From IMG/VR virus record IMGVR_UViG_3300005548_000017, positions 1 through 48,962 of that record: a stretch of DNA of 48,962 bases. One strand, written 5' to 3'. A model generated the notes under the pieces. That model was not told where the DNA came from. It did not search any database and saw only the letters and a list, made by a program, of their open reading frames with translations. Shown here in pieces: positions 28,938 through 35,453 of this stretch. This DNA is from a virus. Position 1 is the first letter of the stretch. The number at the start of each line of letters is the position of its first letter. The translations under genes and the position numbers were made by a program.

Positions 28938-29389
28938 GACACTAGCTGCAGCTGATAGCCGCGCCCCCACATCGTCTGAAGTGTCATCGGAAGCTGATAC
29001 TTGAGCAGCTTCTTTCGTATCTTGCACACGACCACGTCGATCACCTTCGCGTCGGGACCGTCGCCCGCCTGACGCCAGTACATCGAGTCGTACAGTCGCT
29101 CCTTAGTCACGAGTCGGCCCTTGGCGTGCGCCAGCACGGCCAGGAGCGTGGCCTCGCTGGACGTAAAGTGAAGCATCTGTCTGTCCGGTGAGGTTCTGAT
29201 GACGACGGTCAGGTGCTCGGCGGTGTGGAACTCCAGACCGGCGAAGGTCGTCATCTGCGAGTACAGTTTCTCTCCGCAGTGCGGACACGTGGGCGAGGGT
29301 CGGCTCTCGACGCTCGTGGTGTCGGTGGCCAGCTTGTGCAGGAGCGCCTCCTTGGCGAACCCCGGCTCCATCTTCTCTAGCTCACTCAT
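28934..29389 (-). CDS. Winged-helix (OmpR/PhoB-type) DNA-binding protein with N-terminal zinc ribbon
   Basis: 151 aa from ATG 29389. Residues ~40-47 hold CPHCGEKL, one half of a zinc knuckle. Residues ~75-151 form an OmpR-type effector domain: FTSSEATLLAVLAHAKGRLV, TKERLYDSMYW, KVIDVVVCKIRKKLLKYQLP and MWGRGYQL in the expected order (transactivation loop, recognition helix, wing). There is no receiver domain. This suits a phage transcription regulator binding as tandem repeats, perhaps competing with a host response regulator. Start overlaps the upstream stop. Confidence 0.8.
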   Translation of the reverse strand: MSELEKMEPGFAKEALLHKLATDTTSVESRPSPTCPHCGEKLYSQMTTFAGLEFHTAEHLTVVIRTSPDRQMLHFTSSEATLLAVLAHAKGRLVTKERLYDSMYWRQAGDGPDAKVIDVVVCKIRKKLLKYQLPMTLQTMWGRGYQLQLVS

Positions 29390-29559
29390 CTTGCTGTCCT
29401 CTCCTTGGTCCTGAACCTGCGACCGCAGGCGGTGCAGATGCGCAGCCTGACGACGTAGGTGTTGACTCTGCGCGTGTCCAGCACGCGGGTTGGCCCCTTC
29501 TTCGAGCAGGTGCACGGCACCGTGGCTCCTCCCCTCGGTCTCTTCTTAGCTCGCCGCAT
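29386..29559 (-). CDS. Small NrdR-like zinc-ribbon protein
   Basis: 57 aa read from ATG 29559 (GGAGGAGAG upstream) to TGA 29386, ATGA-coupled to the winged-helix gene. TVPCTCSKKG ... NTYVVRLRICTACGRRFRT gives CxC ... CxxC, and the RVNTYVVRLRICTACGRRF half resembles the NrdR/TFIIS-like zinc ribbon. Very basic; likely binds nucleic acid. Confidence 0.7.
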   Translation of the reverse strand: MRRAKKRPRGGATVPCTCSKKGPTRVLDTRRVNTYVVRLRICTACGRRFRTKERTAR

Positions 29560-29767
29560 GACGTCTCTCCTCCTCGCTCTCGAGTACCTGAATGACTTCC
29601 CTTATTTGCTCGGCGGCGACCGTGGTCATCGCGTCCCTCTCCCAGCAGGTGAGCTCGCCGGCCCTGCGCTGCTTGTGCTTCTCCAGAGCGTCGGCGAGGG
29701 AGAGAACCTTGCTGTACGGAACACCCGTCCTTCTGCTCAGCGCCAGATACGGATACGAGCTGGTCAT
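29546..29767 (-). CDS. Small helical protein, unknown function
   Basis: 73 aa, MTSSYPYLALSRRTGVPYSKVLSLADALEKHKQ. The RRTGVPYSKVLSLADAL segment resembles a helix-turn-helix, followed by a long charged helix. Start 29767 has an AGGAGGT site. 14-nt overlap with the zinc-ribbon gene. DNA binding possible but unproven. Confidence 0.65.
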   Translation of the reverse strand: MTSSYPYLALSRRTGVPYSKVLSLADALEKHKQRRAGELTCWERDAMTTVAAEQIREVIQVLESEEERRHAAS

Positions 29768-29776
29768 GACTACCTC

Positions 29777-30040
29777 CTACGGCCAATTTTTATGCACGCA
29801 AACGCCGACGCTTGCAATAGTGTCGTAGACCTCCACTGAGTTCACTCCCTCCTCGTAGCAGAGCGACGAGGCTACCCGCACCAAGTCCAGGTCGCCCTCC
29901 TGACTGTAGGTGGCACGGTGCGCCTTGATCATCATCTCCTTCCTGAGAGTCTGCGACACGTCGCACCATATCCGGGTGACGTAGCGCTCGGTCTCTACCC
30001 TGAGGACGTACTCGTACAGGTATCTGTCACTGCTGGCCAT
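29777..30040 (-). CDS. Small protein, unknown function
   Basis: 87 aa, MASSDRYLYEYVLRVETERY ... MMIKAHRATYSQEGDLDLVRVA. Mixed alpha/beta. GAGGGGG upstream of ATG 30040. No family recognised. Confidence 0.65.
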   Translation of the reverse strand: MASSDRYLYEYVLRVETERYVTRIWCDVSQTLRKEMMIKAHRATYSQEGDLDLVRVASSLCYEEGVNSVEVYDTIASVGVCVHKNWP

Positions 30041-30215
30041 CGTGTCGCCCCCTCGCGTTTACGTCGGCTCTCGTCAACTCGGAGAGCGTGAACAAGTGAT
30101 CGGCCGTGTCGCTCCGGTGCGACGACACCGCCCGCCTGTCGCCCGGAACCAGAAGTATCGCCAAGGCTCTCATAATGAGAGCCTGATTGATCATGATCTT
30201 GTCGAGTTCGCTCAT
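30027..30215 (-). CDS. Small protein, unknown function
   Basis: 62 aa starting MSELDKIMINQALIMRALAIL at 30215, overlapping the upstream TGA; a GTG at 30224 is an alternative. One hydrophobic helix near the N-terminus (INQALIMRALAILLV) and a polar C-terminus. Overlaps the next gene by 14 nt. Confidence 0.6.
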   Translation of the reverse strand: MSELDKIMINQALIMRALAILLVPGDRRAVSSHRSDTADHLFTLSELTRADVNARGRHDGQQ

Positions 30216-30328
30216 GGTCTCCACCTGTCGTTAGGTTTGATGCTCTCGGTCTCGAGGAGAACGTAGGCAAGGCAGCACAGGGCGAGCGTGCAGAAGAATA
30301 ACAGAAGCAGGACGCTGGTCGTGGTCAT
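30212..30328 (-). CDS. 38-aa membrane microprotein
   Basis: Read from ATG 30328 to TGA 30212: MTTTSVLLLLFFCTLALCCL, then AYVLLETESIKP and a short basic end. One hydrophobic helix. ATGA overlaps at both ends and its place in the array support translation. Could be a signal-anchored or lipoprotein-like peptide; no clear lipobox. Confidence 0.6.
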   Translation of the reverse strand: MTTTSVLLLLFFCTLALCCLAYVLLETESIKPNDRWRP

Positions 30329-30543
30329 CGCCTCTGTCCCTTCCTGACGATCCGTATGTTTCTCACTCCGACGAAGTCGCCGTCGACGGCTTGCCGCAGG
30401 CCCTCCAGGATTTTTTCACCAGTCGCTGACCGAGCCGCCGACAGACATCGCTTGCAGACCAAGTCGCCCGACGGAATGAGCCCCTTGTTCATCCAGACTC
30501 CTCTGCCTCGTCTCCTGCCGCAGCAGGCGCAGACGTATCTCAT
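30325..30543 (-). CDS. Zinc-finger protein
   Basis: 72 aa: YVCACCGRRRGRGVWMNKG ... GDLVCKRCLSAARS, a CxxC-x21-CxxC site followed by a helix and a basic tail (VRNIRIVRKGQRR). Start 30543 with ATGA overlap. Likely nucleic-acid binding; family not identified. Confidence 0.7.
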   Translation of the reverse strand: MRYVCACCGRRRGRGVWMNKGLIPSGDLVCKRCLSAARSATGEKILEGLRQAVDGDFVGVRNIRIVRKGQRR

Positions 30544-31238
30544 TGTTTCTCCTCAGGATCTAGAGCACTGCGCATCTCCTCACCGGGGAACAGCATCCCG
30601 CCTATCTTATCTTGGTTCTTGTCGAGCCATCGCGCGCACCTCTCGACGGTGGCATCGACAACAGAAAGCGGCTCAGATCGCCTAGGGAATATCCCGCTAC
30701 GCATGTCTCTGGCGATGTGCTCAGACGTAGTCTCCCCCATCCCCGCAGTGACAGTAAGGTGCCTATCAATTACGTTCGCCCACTTGGCAAAGTCGTTATC
30801 GTGCCCATTGGCGATCCTTCTGAGTGTATCGCGTAAGGTTTCGAGTTCCTGTGTCGGCTTATTTGGGCAGTTCGGCATTCCACAAGTATCCCCGGCCTGC
30901 CACTTGTGCGGACTGTGAAACATTGGACATTGAGTCTCCAACTCGGCAACGCGCATCTTGTATTCTGCCGCCTCATCGCGATAGCCCTGAATCATTGCCT
31001 CCAACTCGGCAATTCGATGTCTCAGTGCCGTAATTTCCTCGTCCTTATCCGGCTGCATACTCTCCTGTGTCTTGCGTCTCTCGCGCTCGTACTCCTCGCG
31101 CTCCCACTCAGTCACGAATCTCGGTTCCGTCATGGGTCTACTCCCCCTTCGTGTTGCTAGAATCGTCACGACGCCGACGACGATAGTCGCCGCGACGAGA
31201 AAGCCAAGCAGCCACTGTCCGCAGTCAGGGCACAGCAT
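30540..31238 (-). CDS. Membrane-anchored coiled-coil protein
   Basis: 232 aa. MLCPDCGQWLLGFLVAATIV (CxxC then a transmembrane helix to about residue 29), then a long coiled coil (EWEREEYERERRKTQESMQ ... HRIAELEAMIQGYRDEAAEY) and a C-terminal part with HIARDMRSGIFPRRSE. That motif is shared with the 13610-14404 product. An in-frame ATG at 31133 has a stronger ribosome site (GGGGGAG) and would give a soluble 197-aa form. Base composition is lower in GC than its neighbours. Function unknown; a scaffold or superinfection-related membrane protein is possible. Confidence 0.6.
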   Translation of the reverse strand: MLCPDCGQWLLGFLVAATIVVGVVTILATRRGSRPMTEPRFVTEWEREEYERERRKTQESMQPDKDEEITALRHRIAELEAMIQGYRDEAAEYKMRVAELETQCPMFHSPHKWQAGDTCGMPNCPNKPTQELETLRDTLRRIANGHDNDFAKWANVIDRHLTVTAGMGETTSEHIARDMRSGIFPRRSEPLSVVDATVERCARWLDKNQDKIGGMLFPGEEMRSALDPEEKQ

Positions 31239-31253
31239 ACAACCATTCGTCTC

Positions 31254-31367
31254 TCATGTGGTTAGCCTCTTCCTGATCTTTCGACCGAGCCAATGCAATG
31301 CTTTCGCTGGCACGACAATCAGGTAATAAACTACAAGTATCGCCACTATATCAACTATCTTTGTCAT
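31254..31367 (-). CDS. 37-aa membrane microprotein
   Basis: Read from ATG 31367 (AGGAGAG upstream, ATGA overlap) to TGA 31254: MTKIVDIVAILVVYYLIVVP then a basic end (LGRKIRKRL). A single hydrophobic helix with a positive cytoplasmic tail. The TGA overlaps a 10-codon frame (MRDEWLYAVP) that precedes the 31238 start. Confidence 0.6.
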   Translation of the reverse strand: MTKIVDIVAILVVYYLIVVPAKALHWLGRKIRKRLTT

Positions 31368-31555
31368 GAGCCTCTCCTATGCTTCCGTGTCGCGCGGTTC
31401 ACCCGCTTGGCATCAGGGTCCAACGGGCGGTCATACTCATCGGCCTGCCGCCGTCGCTCGGCGCGGGGGTCCTTACCAGTTGCGAAAGAAATACCAACCT
31501 CCTTGACGGTGTTGGCCCACGCTACTACGGCGACTTCCAGTAAGCGTATAATCAT
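31364..31555 (-). CDS. Small basic protein with hydrophobic N-terminus
   Basis: 63 aa from ATG 31555 (AAGGA 8 nt upstream): MIIRLLEVAVVAWANTVKEV, then a strongly basic C-terminus (RAERRRQADEYDRPLDPDAK). The N-terminal helix could be membrane-associated. Part of the lower-GC patch. Confidence 0.55.
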   Translation of the reverse strand: MIIRLLEVAVVAWANTVKEVGISFATGKDPRAERRRQADEYDRPLDPDAKRVNRATRKHRRGS

Positions 31556-31559
31556 TGGT

Positions 31560-31772
31560 CTAATCCTTACATGGTTTTTTGAGAGTTGGAGTATGCCCAT
31601 CATTACTGCATGGCGCTGGAGTCGCGCCGCGATTGTAGCGCGGGTCGTCGATGGTGCAGCCGCTTAGTAGGAGAAACAGAAAGACTATCACGGTCGCCAT
31701 AGAGACGACAGCACAGAAGGCGACGAGGCCTCCGCCACCAATCTTCACAGGCTCACTTGGCTGAGGTGTCAT
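31560..31772 (-). CDS. Small lipoprotein-like membrane protein
   Basis: 70 aa from ATG 31772 (AAGGAGCGG upstream). A hydrophobic helix ends in FLFLLLSGCTIDDP, with LSGC fitting a lipobox, though the signal region is long (residues 1-40). The remainder is short and polar. Reminiscent of Rz1-like or superinfection-exclusion lipoproteins, but there is no evidence for either. Confidence 0.6.
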   Translation of the reverse strand: MTPQPSEPVKIGGGGLVAFCAVVSMATVIVFLFLLLSGCTIDDPRYNRGATPAPCSNDGHTPTLKKPCKD

Positions 31773-31827
31773 GTTGAACCGCTCCTTATGATTTTTAAGA
31801 TAAAGATATCTTGTCCTAGCCATGTCG

Positions 31828-31902
31828 TCATTCGACCCTGCCCATCTCTCGGCACCAGTCGCATCGCTGCTCGAACGTCGATCCGCAGAACTGACATCTC
31901 AT
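31828..31902 (-). CDS. 24-aa zinc-knuckle microprotein
   Basis: Read from ATG 31902, which follows AAGGAGAAACC, to TGA 31828: MRCQFCGSTFEQRCDWCREM plus four residues. CxxC-x8-CxxC is a compact zinc site. An in-frame ATG at 31926 overlaps the upstream TGA (ATGA) and would add eight residues but has no ribosome site. Confidence 0.55.
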   Translation of the reverse strand: MRCQFCGSTFEQRCDWCREMGRVE

Positions 31903-31922
31903 GGTTTCTCCTTGCGAGAGCT

Positions 31923-32330
31923 TCATCGCGGCACCGGTCTGTTGACGACGCGGTTCCACCAGCCCGCGCCCAGCTCGCACTCGGTCTTCGGCGGCACGGC
32001 TCTCAGTCCCCTCTCGCGCTGAAGAAACTTGCCAGTCTCCCAGTCCTCCGGGTACTTGGCCGCATGACTCAGCGTCAGGAGCACGTCGGGGGAGGGCAGC
32101 ACGGGCAGGTCGCGGAGCGCTTCGAGAAGACCATAGTACGCGTCGGCCAGATACCTCTTGTCGTCGCGGAGCCTCTCGATCTCTCGCTTGGCCTCCAGGA
32201 GATACTCGAACGGATCGAGCGCGCTGGTGCAACTCTCCATCGCCAGATCGTAGGAGCCCTGCAGCTTGTCCACGATGTCCACGCCCTCGTCGCCCATATC
32301 TATCTTCTGCTTCTGCTTTTTCTTTGTCAT
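31923..32330 (-). CDS. Unknown protein
   Basis: 135 aa from ATG 32330 (ATGA overlap): basic start MTKKKQKQKIDMGDEGVDIV, then a helical region (SYDLAMESCTSALDPFEYLLEAKREIERLRDDKRYLADAYYGLLEAL). The C-terminus is ECELGAGWWNRVVNRPVPR. No family recognised. Confidence 0.65.
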   Translation of the reverse strand: MTKKKQKQKIDMGDEGVDIVDKLQGSYDLAMESCTSALDPFEYLLEAKREIERLRDDKRYLADAYYGLLEALRDLPVLPSPDVLLTLSHAAKYPEDWETGKFLQRERGLRAVPPKTECELGAGWWNRVVNRPVPR

Positions 32331-32743
32331 CGCCTCACCCACCACTTCTCTCCCGTGTCCAGAAGTCCGCTCTCGGGCAGCATCCCCAGTCGCACCGCGA
32401 TGCGCTCGGAGTACGGACGGTTGGCGTTGATGCGAGCGCGTATGGGCCGCGCGGACATCGTCGCCAGAAGCTGCGCCATCTGCGTGCCGAATCCCACGCG
32501 GCGATAGTCCGGTCCGACGAACCACGCGAGCGTGCAGTAGTCCCTCTCGACCTTGATCTGTCCCCACGCCACGGGGTCGCAGACGGACCAGTTGGCGTAC
32601 ATGTATCCGACGTACACGTGATGACTCGGGTCACTCAGGCGGGCCTGCAGCCACTCCAGCTTGTCGCCCACCCACATCTCGCCGTGCGGGTCCCACTCGT
32701 CCATCAGGAGGGAGTCGGCCAGCGTGCAGGACCTGAGAATCAT
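32327..32743 (-). CDS. GNAT-family N-acetyltransferase
   Basis: 138 aa from ATG 32743. GNAT features: AWGQIKVERDYCTLAWFVGPDYRRVGFGTQMAQLL, with V-G-P-x-x-R-R-x-G-F-G binding the acetyl-CoA pyrophosphate, then IRARINANRPYSERIAVRLGM (N-x-x-S-x-x-x-x-x-x-x-G). It would acetylate an amine. Acetyltransferases occur in some thymine-hypermodification clusters, but this gene lies 10 kb upstream of the island, so the link is only suggestive. Confidence 0.8.
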   Translation of the reverse strand: MILRSCTLADSLLMDEWDPHGEMWVGDKLEWLQARLSDPSHHVYVGYMYANWSVCDPVAWGQIKVERDYCTLAWFVGPDYRRVGFGTQMAQLLATMSARPIRARINANRPYSERIAVRLGMLPESGLLDTGEKWWVRR

Positions 32744-32937
32744 CGCCCGTCCCCCGCCAGACCGCAGTACCCGCGCTGACTCTGGTCGTGCACCCTCTCC
32801 GCTAGACGCCAAGCCATGCACCGCTCGCCAATGCAGAACCGGGCCACGTCGCCGTCAGTCACCCATACCTGACCGCAGCCCTCCGGTCCGCAGCATCGCT
32901 TTCGCTCCGCCGCCTCCTGCACGTGGAGTGTCGTCAT
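32740..32937 (-). CDS. Small Cys-rich zinc-binding protein
   Basis: 65 aa: AERKRCCGPEGCGQVWVTDG, then FCIGERCMAWRLAE. Four to six Cys could bind zinc, followed by a helix. ATGA overlaps with both neighbours. Function unknown. Confidence 0.65.
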   Translation of the reverse strand: MTTLHVQEAAERKRCCGPEGCGQVWVTDGDVARFCIGERCMAWRLAERVHDQSQRGYCGLAGDGR

Positions 32938-33269
32938 GCCGCTGCCTCCACGAACCCGGCCACGTCCCGCCAGAACTCCAGGGGTCTGTCGTCCGAGTAG
33001 ATGGCCATCTCGTGCTCCAGGTAGCGCGTGTCGGTGTCGCCCAGCGTCGACTTAGACTGAGAGATACTCCTCAGCTCCACCAGCACGTCGGTGGGATAGT
33101 CACTCTCCGACCTAGGTCCGGCGTAGACCTTACTCCGCACCGGAAGGCGCACCGTGCCCGGACGACAGTGTCTCTCAGGAAGGCGCACGAATCCTAGTAC
33201 CTTCTGCGGCTGGCAGCAGCAGCGCACCGCGATCCACTGGTGCCAGCCTCTCGTCTCCACTACGGTCAT
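32934..33269 (-). CDS. Unknown protein
   Basis: 111 aa starting MTVVETRGWHQWIAVRCCCQ at 33269 (ATGA overlap). Beta-rich first half with a Cys-Cys-Cys run, then ELRSISQSKSTLGDTDTRYLEHEMAIY and a C-terminal helix. No family recognised. Confidence 0.65.
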   Translation of the reverse strand: MTVVETRGWHQWIAVRCCCQPQKVLGFVRLPERHCRPGTVRLPVRSKVYAGPRSESDYPTDVLVELRSISQSKSTLGDTDTRYLEHEMAIYSDDRPLEFWRDVAGFVEAAA

Positions 33270-33508
33270 CTTCCGTCCTCCCTCGTCAATTTGTCCACCA
33301 CCTGATCCACCGTCTCGCGCAGGCAGAACCCGTGCACCTGCGTCTCGACGTAGGAGTTGGCCACGTATCCGGAGAACACCGTCGTGTTCTCGCATCTTCC
33401 CTTTATTCCGGTCACCGCTATCACCTGCGACGGAGCCAGCCACACCGGCCCGCCGTCGGTGCCGGTGAAGTGAACGAAGACGAGCACCGCGACGAGAGTA
33501 TTCCTCAC
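33266..33508 (-). CDS. Small, probably exported or membrane-associated protein
   Basis: 80 aa from GTG 33508 (GTGA overlap with the gene upstream). A hydrophobic N-terminus (RNTLVAVLVFVHFTG) may be a weak signal; then a beta-rich region with two Cys (GRCENTT, HGFCLRE) that could form a disulfide. No family recognised. Confidence 0.6.
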   Translation of the reverse strand: MRNTLVAVLVFVHFTGTDGGPVWLAPSQVIAVTGIKGRCENTTVFSGYVANSYVETQVHGFCLRETVDQVVDKLTREDGR

Positions 33509-33684
33509 TCGCTTATTATCTCCGTCTTCACGACCGAGTAGCCCGGAGGAAGAATGAACTTGGCAGCCGTCACTCTCCCGTCGTCGCTGTGGCCGAACTT
33601 GAGTCTCATCAGCACGTCGAAGATGTCCTTGCCGAAGAGAAAATGTCCGCCCTGATACTCGTCCTTGTTCACCGACTCAGTCAT
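33505..33684 (-). CDS. Small protein, unknown function
   Basis: 59 aa read from ATG 33684 to TGA 33505: MTESVNKDEYQGGHFLFGKD ... GRVTAAKFILPPGYSVVKTE. Both ends overlap neighbours (ATGA/GTGA type). Short strands and turns; no family recognised. Confidence 0.6.
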   Translation of the reverse strand: MTESVNKDEYQGGHFLFGKDIFDVLMRLKFGHSDDGRVTAAKFILPPGYSVVKTEIISE

Positions 33685-33928
33685 GTCTCATCCCCCTGCA
33701 GTGGTCCAGCTCGTGCGCGTACACTCTGCTTCCCCTCATCACTCCGCGCTGAAGAAAGACGACGCAGGGTCGATGTCGGGAGTACGAGCAGCCGGGAGTG
33801 CTGGCGAAGCAGAATCTCTGCATGTCGTCGACCACGCAGACCACGATCCTGTCCGCCTTGTCGTACCGACAGTACGACGGAAGCGAGCTGAGGGAGACAA
33901 TTCTCGAGGCCATGAGAAGTTCTAACAT
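33677..33928 (-). CDS. Putative small metallopeptidase-like protein
   Basis: 83 aa from ATG 33928 (TAATG overlap). The C-terminus VYAHELDHCRGMRHD contains HExxH followed by Cys and Gly, matching the HExxHCxGxxH pattern seen in small phage proteins annotated as putative metallopeptidases. Upstream strands (RIVVCVVDDMQRFCF, HRPCVVFLQRGV) would form the sheet. A zinc site is likely; peptidase activity is not shown. Confidence 0.6.
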   Translation of the reverse strand: MLELLMASRIVSLSSLPSYCRYDKADRIVVCVVDDMQRFCFASTPGCSYSRHRPCVVFLQRGVMRGSRVYAHELDHCRGMRHD

Positions 33929-34416
33929 TATGCACTGAGCTCCACGTATCCGCGCCTGAGTGCTATTCGCATGTCGCGGCGGCGCAGGCCGCGTCCCACG
34001 AGCTGACAGACGGACATTCCCACCCTGACTCTGGCCAGCCTGTCGTACAGGGGAGAGCCCAGAAGCCTTCTGCGTCCCCTCTCCTTGGCAGAGGGTCTGC
34101 GTACCTTGACGACTATCCTGTCGTCGCCCGTAGGCTTGGCCACTGCAGGCGGACGAGCGCCGCGAAGACACGGAGGACATCGCGTGATCCTCTTGCCCAC
34201 CAGTCTCTCGGCGAGTCGCAGGCTCGCGTCGGTGTTTATGCGCAGCGCAGCCAAGACGACGTCGGCCTGCATCAGGTTGGCTCTCTCCAGCACGTCGTAG
34301 AAGGAGGAACCGGGCACGTCGCCCTGAACCAGTCCGTTCTCTACCATGTATCTCGTGAGGTCCACTCGCAGGTGGCCTCCGGCGCGAGTCAGCGTCGCGC
34401 GGTATCTCTCAAGCAT
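33928..34416 (-). CDS. First leftward gene: basic protein with NP/EG-family-like C-terminus
   Basis: 162 aa from ATG 34416 (AGGGAG). The N-terminal half is helical (VDLTRYMVENGLVQGDVPGS, VLERANLMQADVVLAALRIN). There is a CPPC pair (RITRCPPCLRG) and an Arg-rich C-terminus with LYDRLARVRVGMSVCQLVGRGLRRRDMRIALRRGYVEL. That end follows the same G-M-x-V ... G-x-x-x-x-D(I/M) ... R-R-G-Y-V-x-L scheme as the domains at 1130 and 1797. Being promoter-proximal, it may be an early regulator; HTH-like character of the C-terminal domain is inferred. Confidence 0.65.
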   Translation of the reverse strand: MLERYRATLTRAGGHLRVDLTRYMVENGLVQGDVPGSSFYDVLERANLMQADVVLAALRINTDASLRLAERLVGKRITRCPPCLRGARPPAVAKPTGDDRIVVKVRRPSAKERGRRRLLGSPLYDRLARVRVGMSVCQLVGRGLRRRDMRIALRRGYVELSA

Positions 34417-34730
34417 TCGGTGAGCTCCCTAGATATCGTTGAGGCGGGAAAATTGAACTACCCCTAGTAGCAAGCGTCCAGCAGCGTGCACCGGCTCGCG
34501 GTGGCCCTGCAACCGTCATGGACCCCCAAAGTCAAATAAATGTTCGCTTTTGTGCTGCGCTGCACAGGGCTCCTGAAGGGTGCCTTTTGCCCCCGCTCGG
34601 GGACATCGGAGTGGTTAACGCGTCCACTTTGGAAAAACCAAAGAAAGGGATGATAGGCTCGATAAAGTTATTGCGATTGCTGCTGAATTTTGAACTGGCG
34701 TCCTGATTTGCAGCGAGGCGGAGGGTGCAA

Positions 34731-34810
34731 TCCTATCAATCCTATCATCTTAACGATTAGGATGATAGGACCAATTATATAGTGTTTACAATTACATTAT
34801 CATCCTATCA
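34731..34810. repeat. Cluster of TGATAGG operator/iteron-like boxes
   Basis: CCTATCA occurs at 34732-34738, 34741-34747 and 34804-34810, and its complement TGATAGG at 34763-34769; a further TGATAGG lies at 34651-34657. Extended consensus GATGATAGG. The boxes at 34741-34753 and 34757-34769 form a nearly perfect 13-bp inverted repeat with a 3-bp centre, as expected for a dimeric DNA-binding protein. Confidence 0.7.
34774..34803 (-). promoter_or_regulatory. Candidate leftward promoter with perfect -10 box
   Basis: On the minus strand TATAAT (34779-34774) is a perfect sigma-70 -10 element; the -35 region 17 nt upstream is weak and abuts the box at 34804-34810. Boxes on both sides suggest the promoter is controlled by the factor that binds them. 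It would drive the leftward arm through a leader of about 360 nt. Confidence 0.4.
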
Positions 34811-34839
34811 TCATTATCAATGTCAGGGGATTGAAATTC

Positions 34840-34870
34840 TTGAAATGATTTTAATATTTTGCTGTATAAG
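34840..34870 (+). promoter_or_regulatory. Candidate rightward promoter
   Basis: TTGAAA (34840-34845) and TGTATAAG (TATAAG 34865-34870) with a 19-bp spacer, in AT-rich DNA about 100 bp before the NusG-like gene. A second TTGAAA at 34831-34836 lies 17 bp from AATATT. Weak evidence from consensus only. Confidence 0.3.
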
Positions 34871-34970
34871 TGATAGTCTATTGCTGAATCGTTAAAACTC
34901 CGGTTTGCCAAAGGCTCGCGGTTAGGGTACGTCCCTTGACCCAAAGTTGTCGTGTGGGGTGAGGCTGACT

Positions 34971-35453
34971 TTGGTCGCAAGTTACTGGACAACCGCAGCT
35001 ACGAAATTCGGCGAGGAGCAGAGGGCTGCTCATCACGTCGAGCGACAAGGATTCGAGTTCTATCTTCCAAAAACGATAGAGGGTCTAGGCGCGAGGCTAA
35101 AGCGCGACTACCTTTTCCCCGGATACATCTTCATCAAAGTTAGTCAGGGCTGGCACTGCCTGATGCACACGAGAGGTATCAGGCGGATGTTCTTCTGCGG
35201 AGAGAGCCCGACTCGCATGGCCTCCAGCGACATCGATCTCATCAGGCGTCGGGAGAGTGCAGACGGCTTCATTCGACTCAAGCCCCCGGTCATGGTCGGC
35301 AGTAAGGTCACCATGAAGAGTGGGTCATTCAGGAATCTCGTCGGTAACGTGGAGTCGATGACTGCACGCGACAGGTGCACTGTGCTTCTCTCCATAATGG
35401 AGAGAACCGTGGCAGTGGACGTTAGCCTAGACGCTGTAGAGGCGGTCGCCTAA
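34971..35453 (+). CDS. NusG/RfaH-like transcription elongation factor
   Basis: 160 aa from TTG 34971, chosen for GGTGAGG 6 nt upstream; TTG 34947 or GTG 34959 are alternatives. NGN domain: YWTTAATKFGEEQRAAHHVE, GFEFYLPK, KRDYLFPGYIFIKVSQGWHC, RGIRRMFF and a final ID-helix. KOW-type domain: VGSKVTMKSGSFRNLVGNVE ... TVLLSIMERTVAVDV. It should bind RNA polymerase and promote elongation or antitermination. As the first gene of the late arm it is well placed to carry polymerase through the rightward operon. Confidence 0.88.
   Translation: MVASYWTTAATKFGEEQRAAHHVERQGFEFYLPKTIEGLGARLKRDYLFPGYIFIKVSQGWHCLMHTRGIRRMFFCGESPTRMASSDIDLIRRRESADGFIRLKPPVMVGSKVTMKSGSFRNLVGNVESMTARDRCTVLLSIMERTVAVDVSLDAVEAVA

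Larger units (their letters stand above)
34417..34970. promoter_or_regulatory. AT-rich divergent control region between the leftward and rightward arms
   Basis: No gene is supported in this 0.55-kb stretch. It contains a CTTTGG/CCAAAG hairpin (34627-34643), five GATGATAGG-type boxes (34731-34810 and 34650-34657) and sharply AT-rich DNA (34700-34900) in an otherwise GC-rich genome. Candidate promoters point both ways. It likely houses the main early and late promoters and their operators, and perhaps an origin. Confidence 0.7.
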
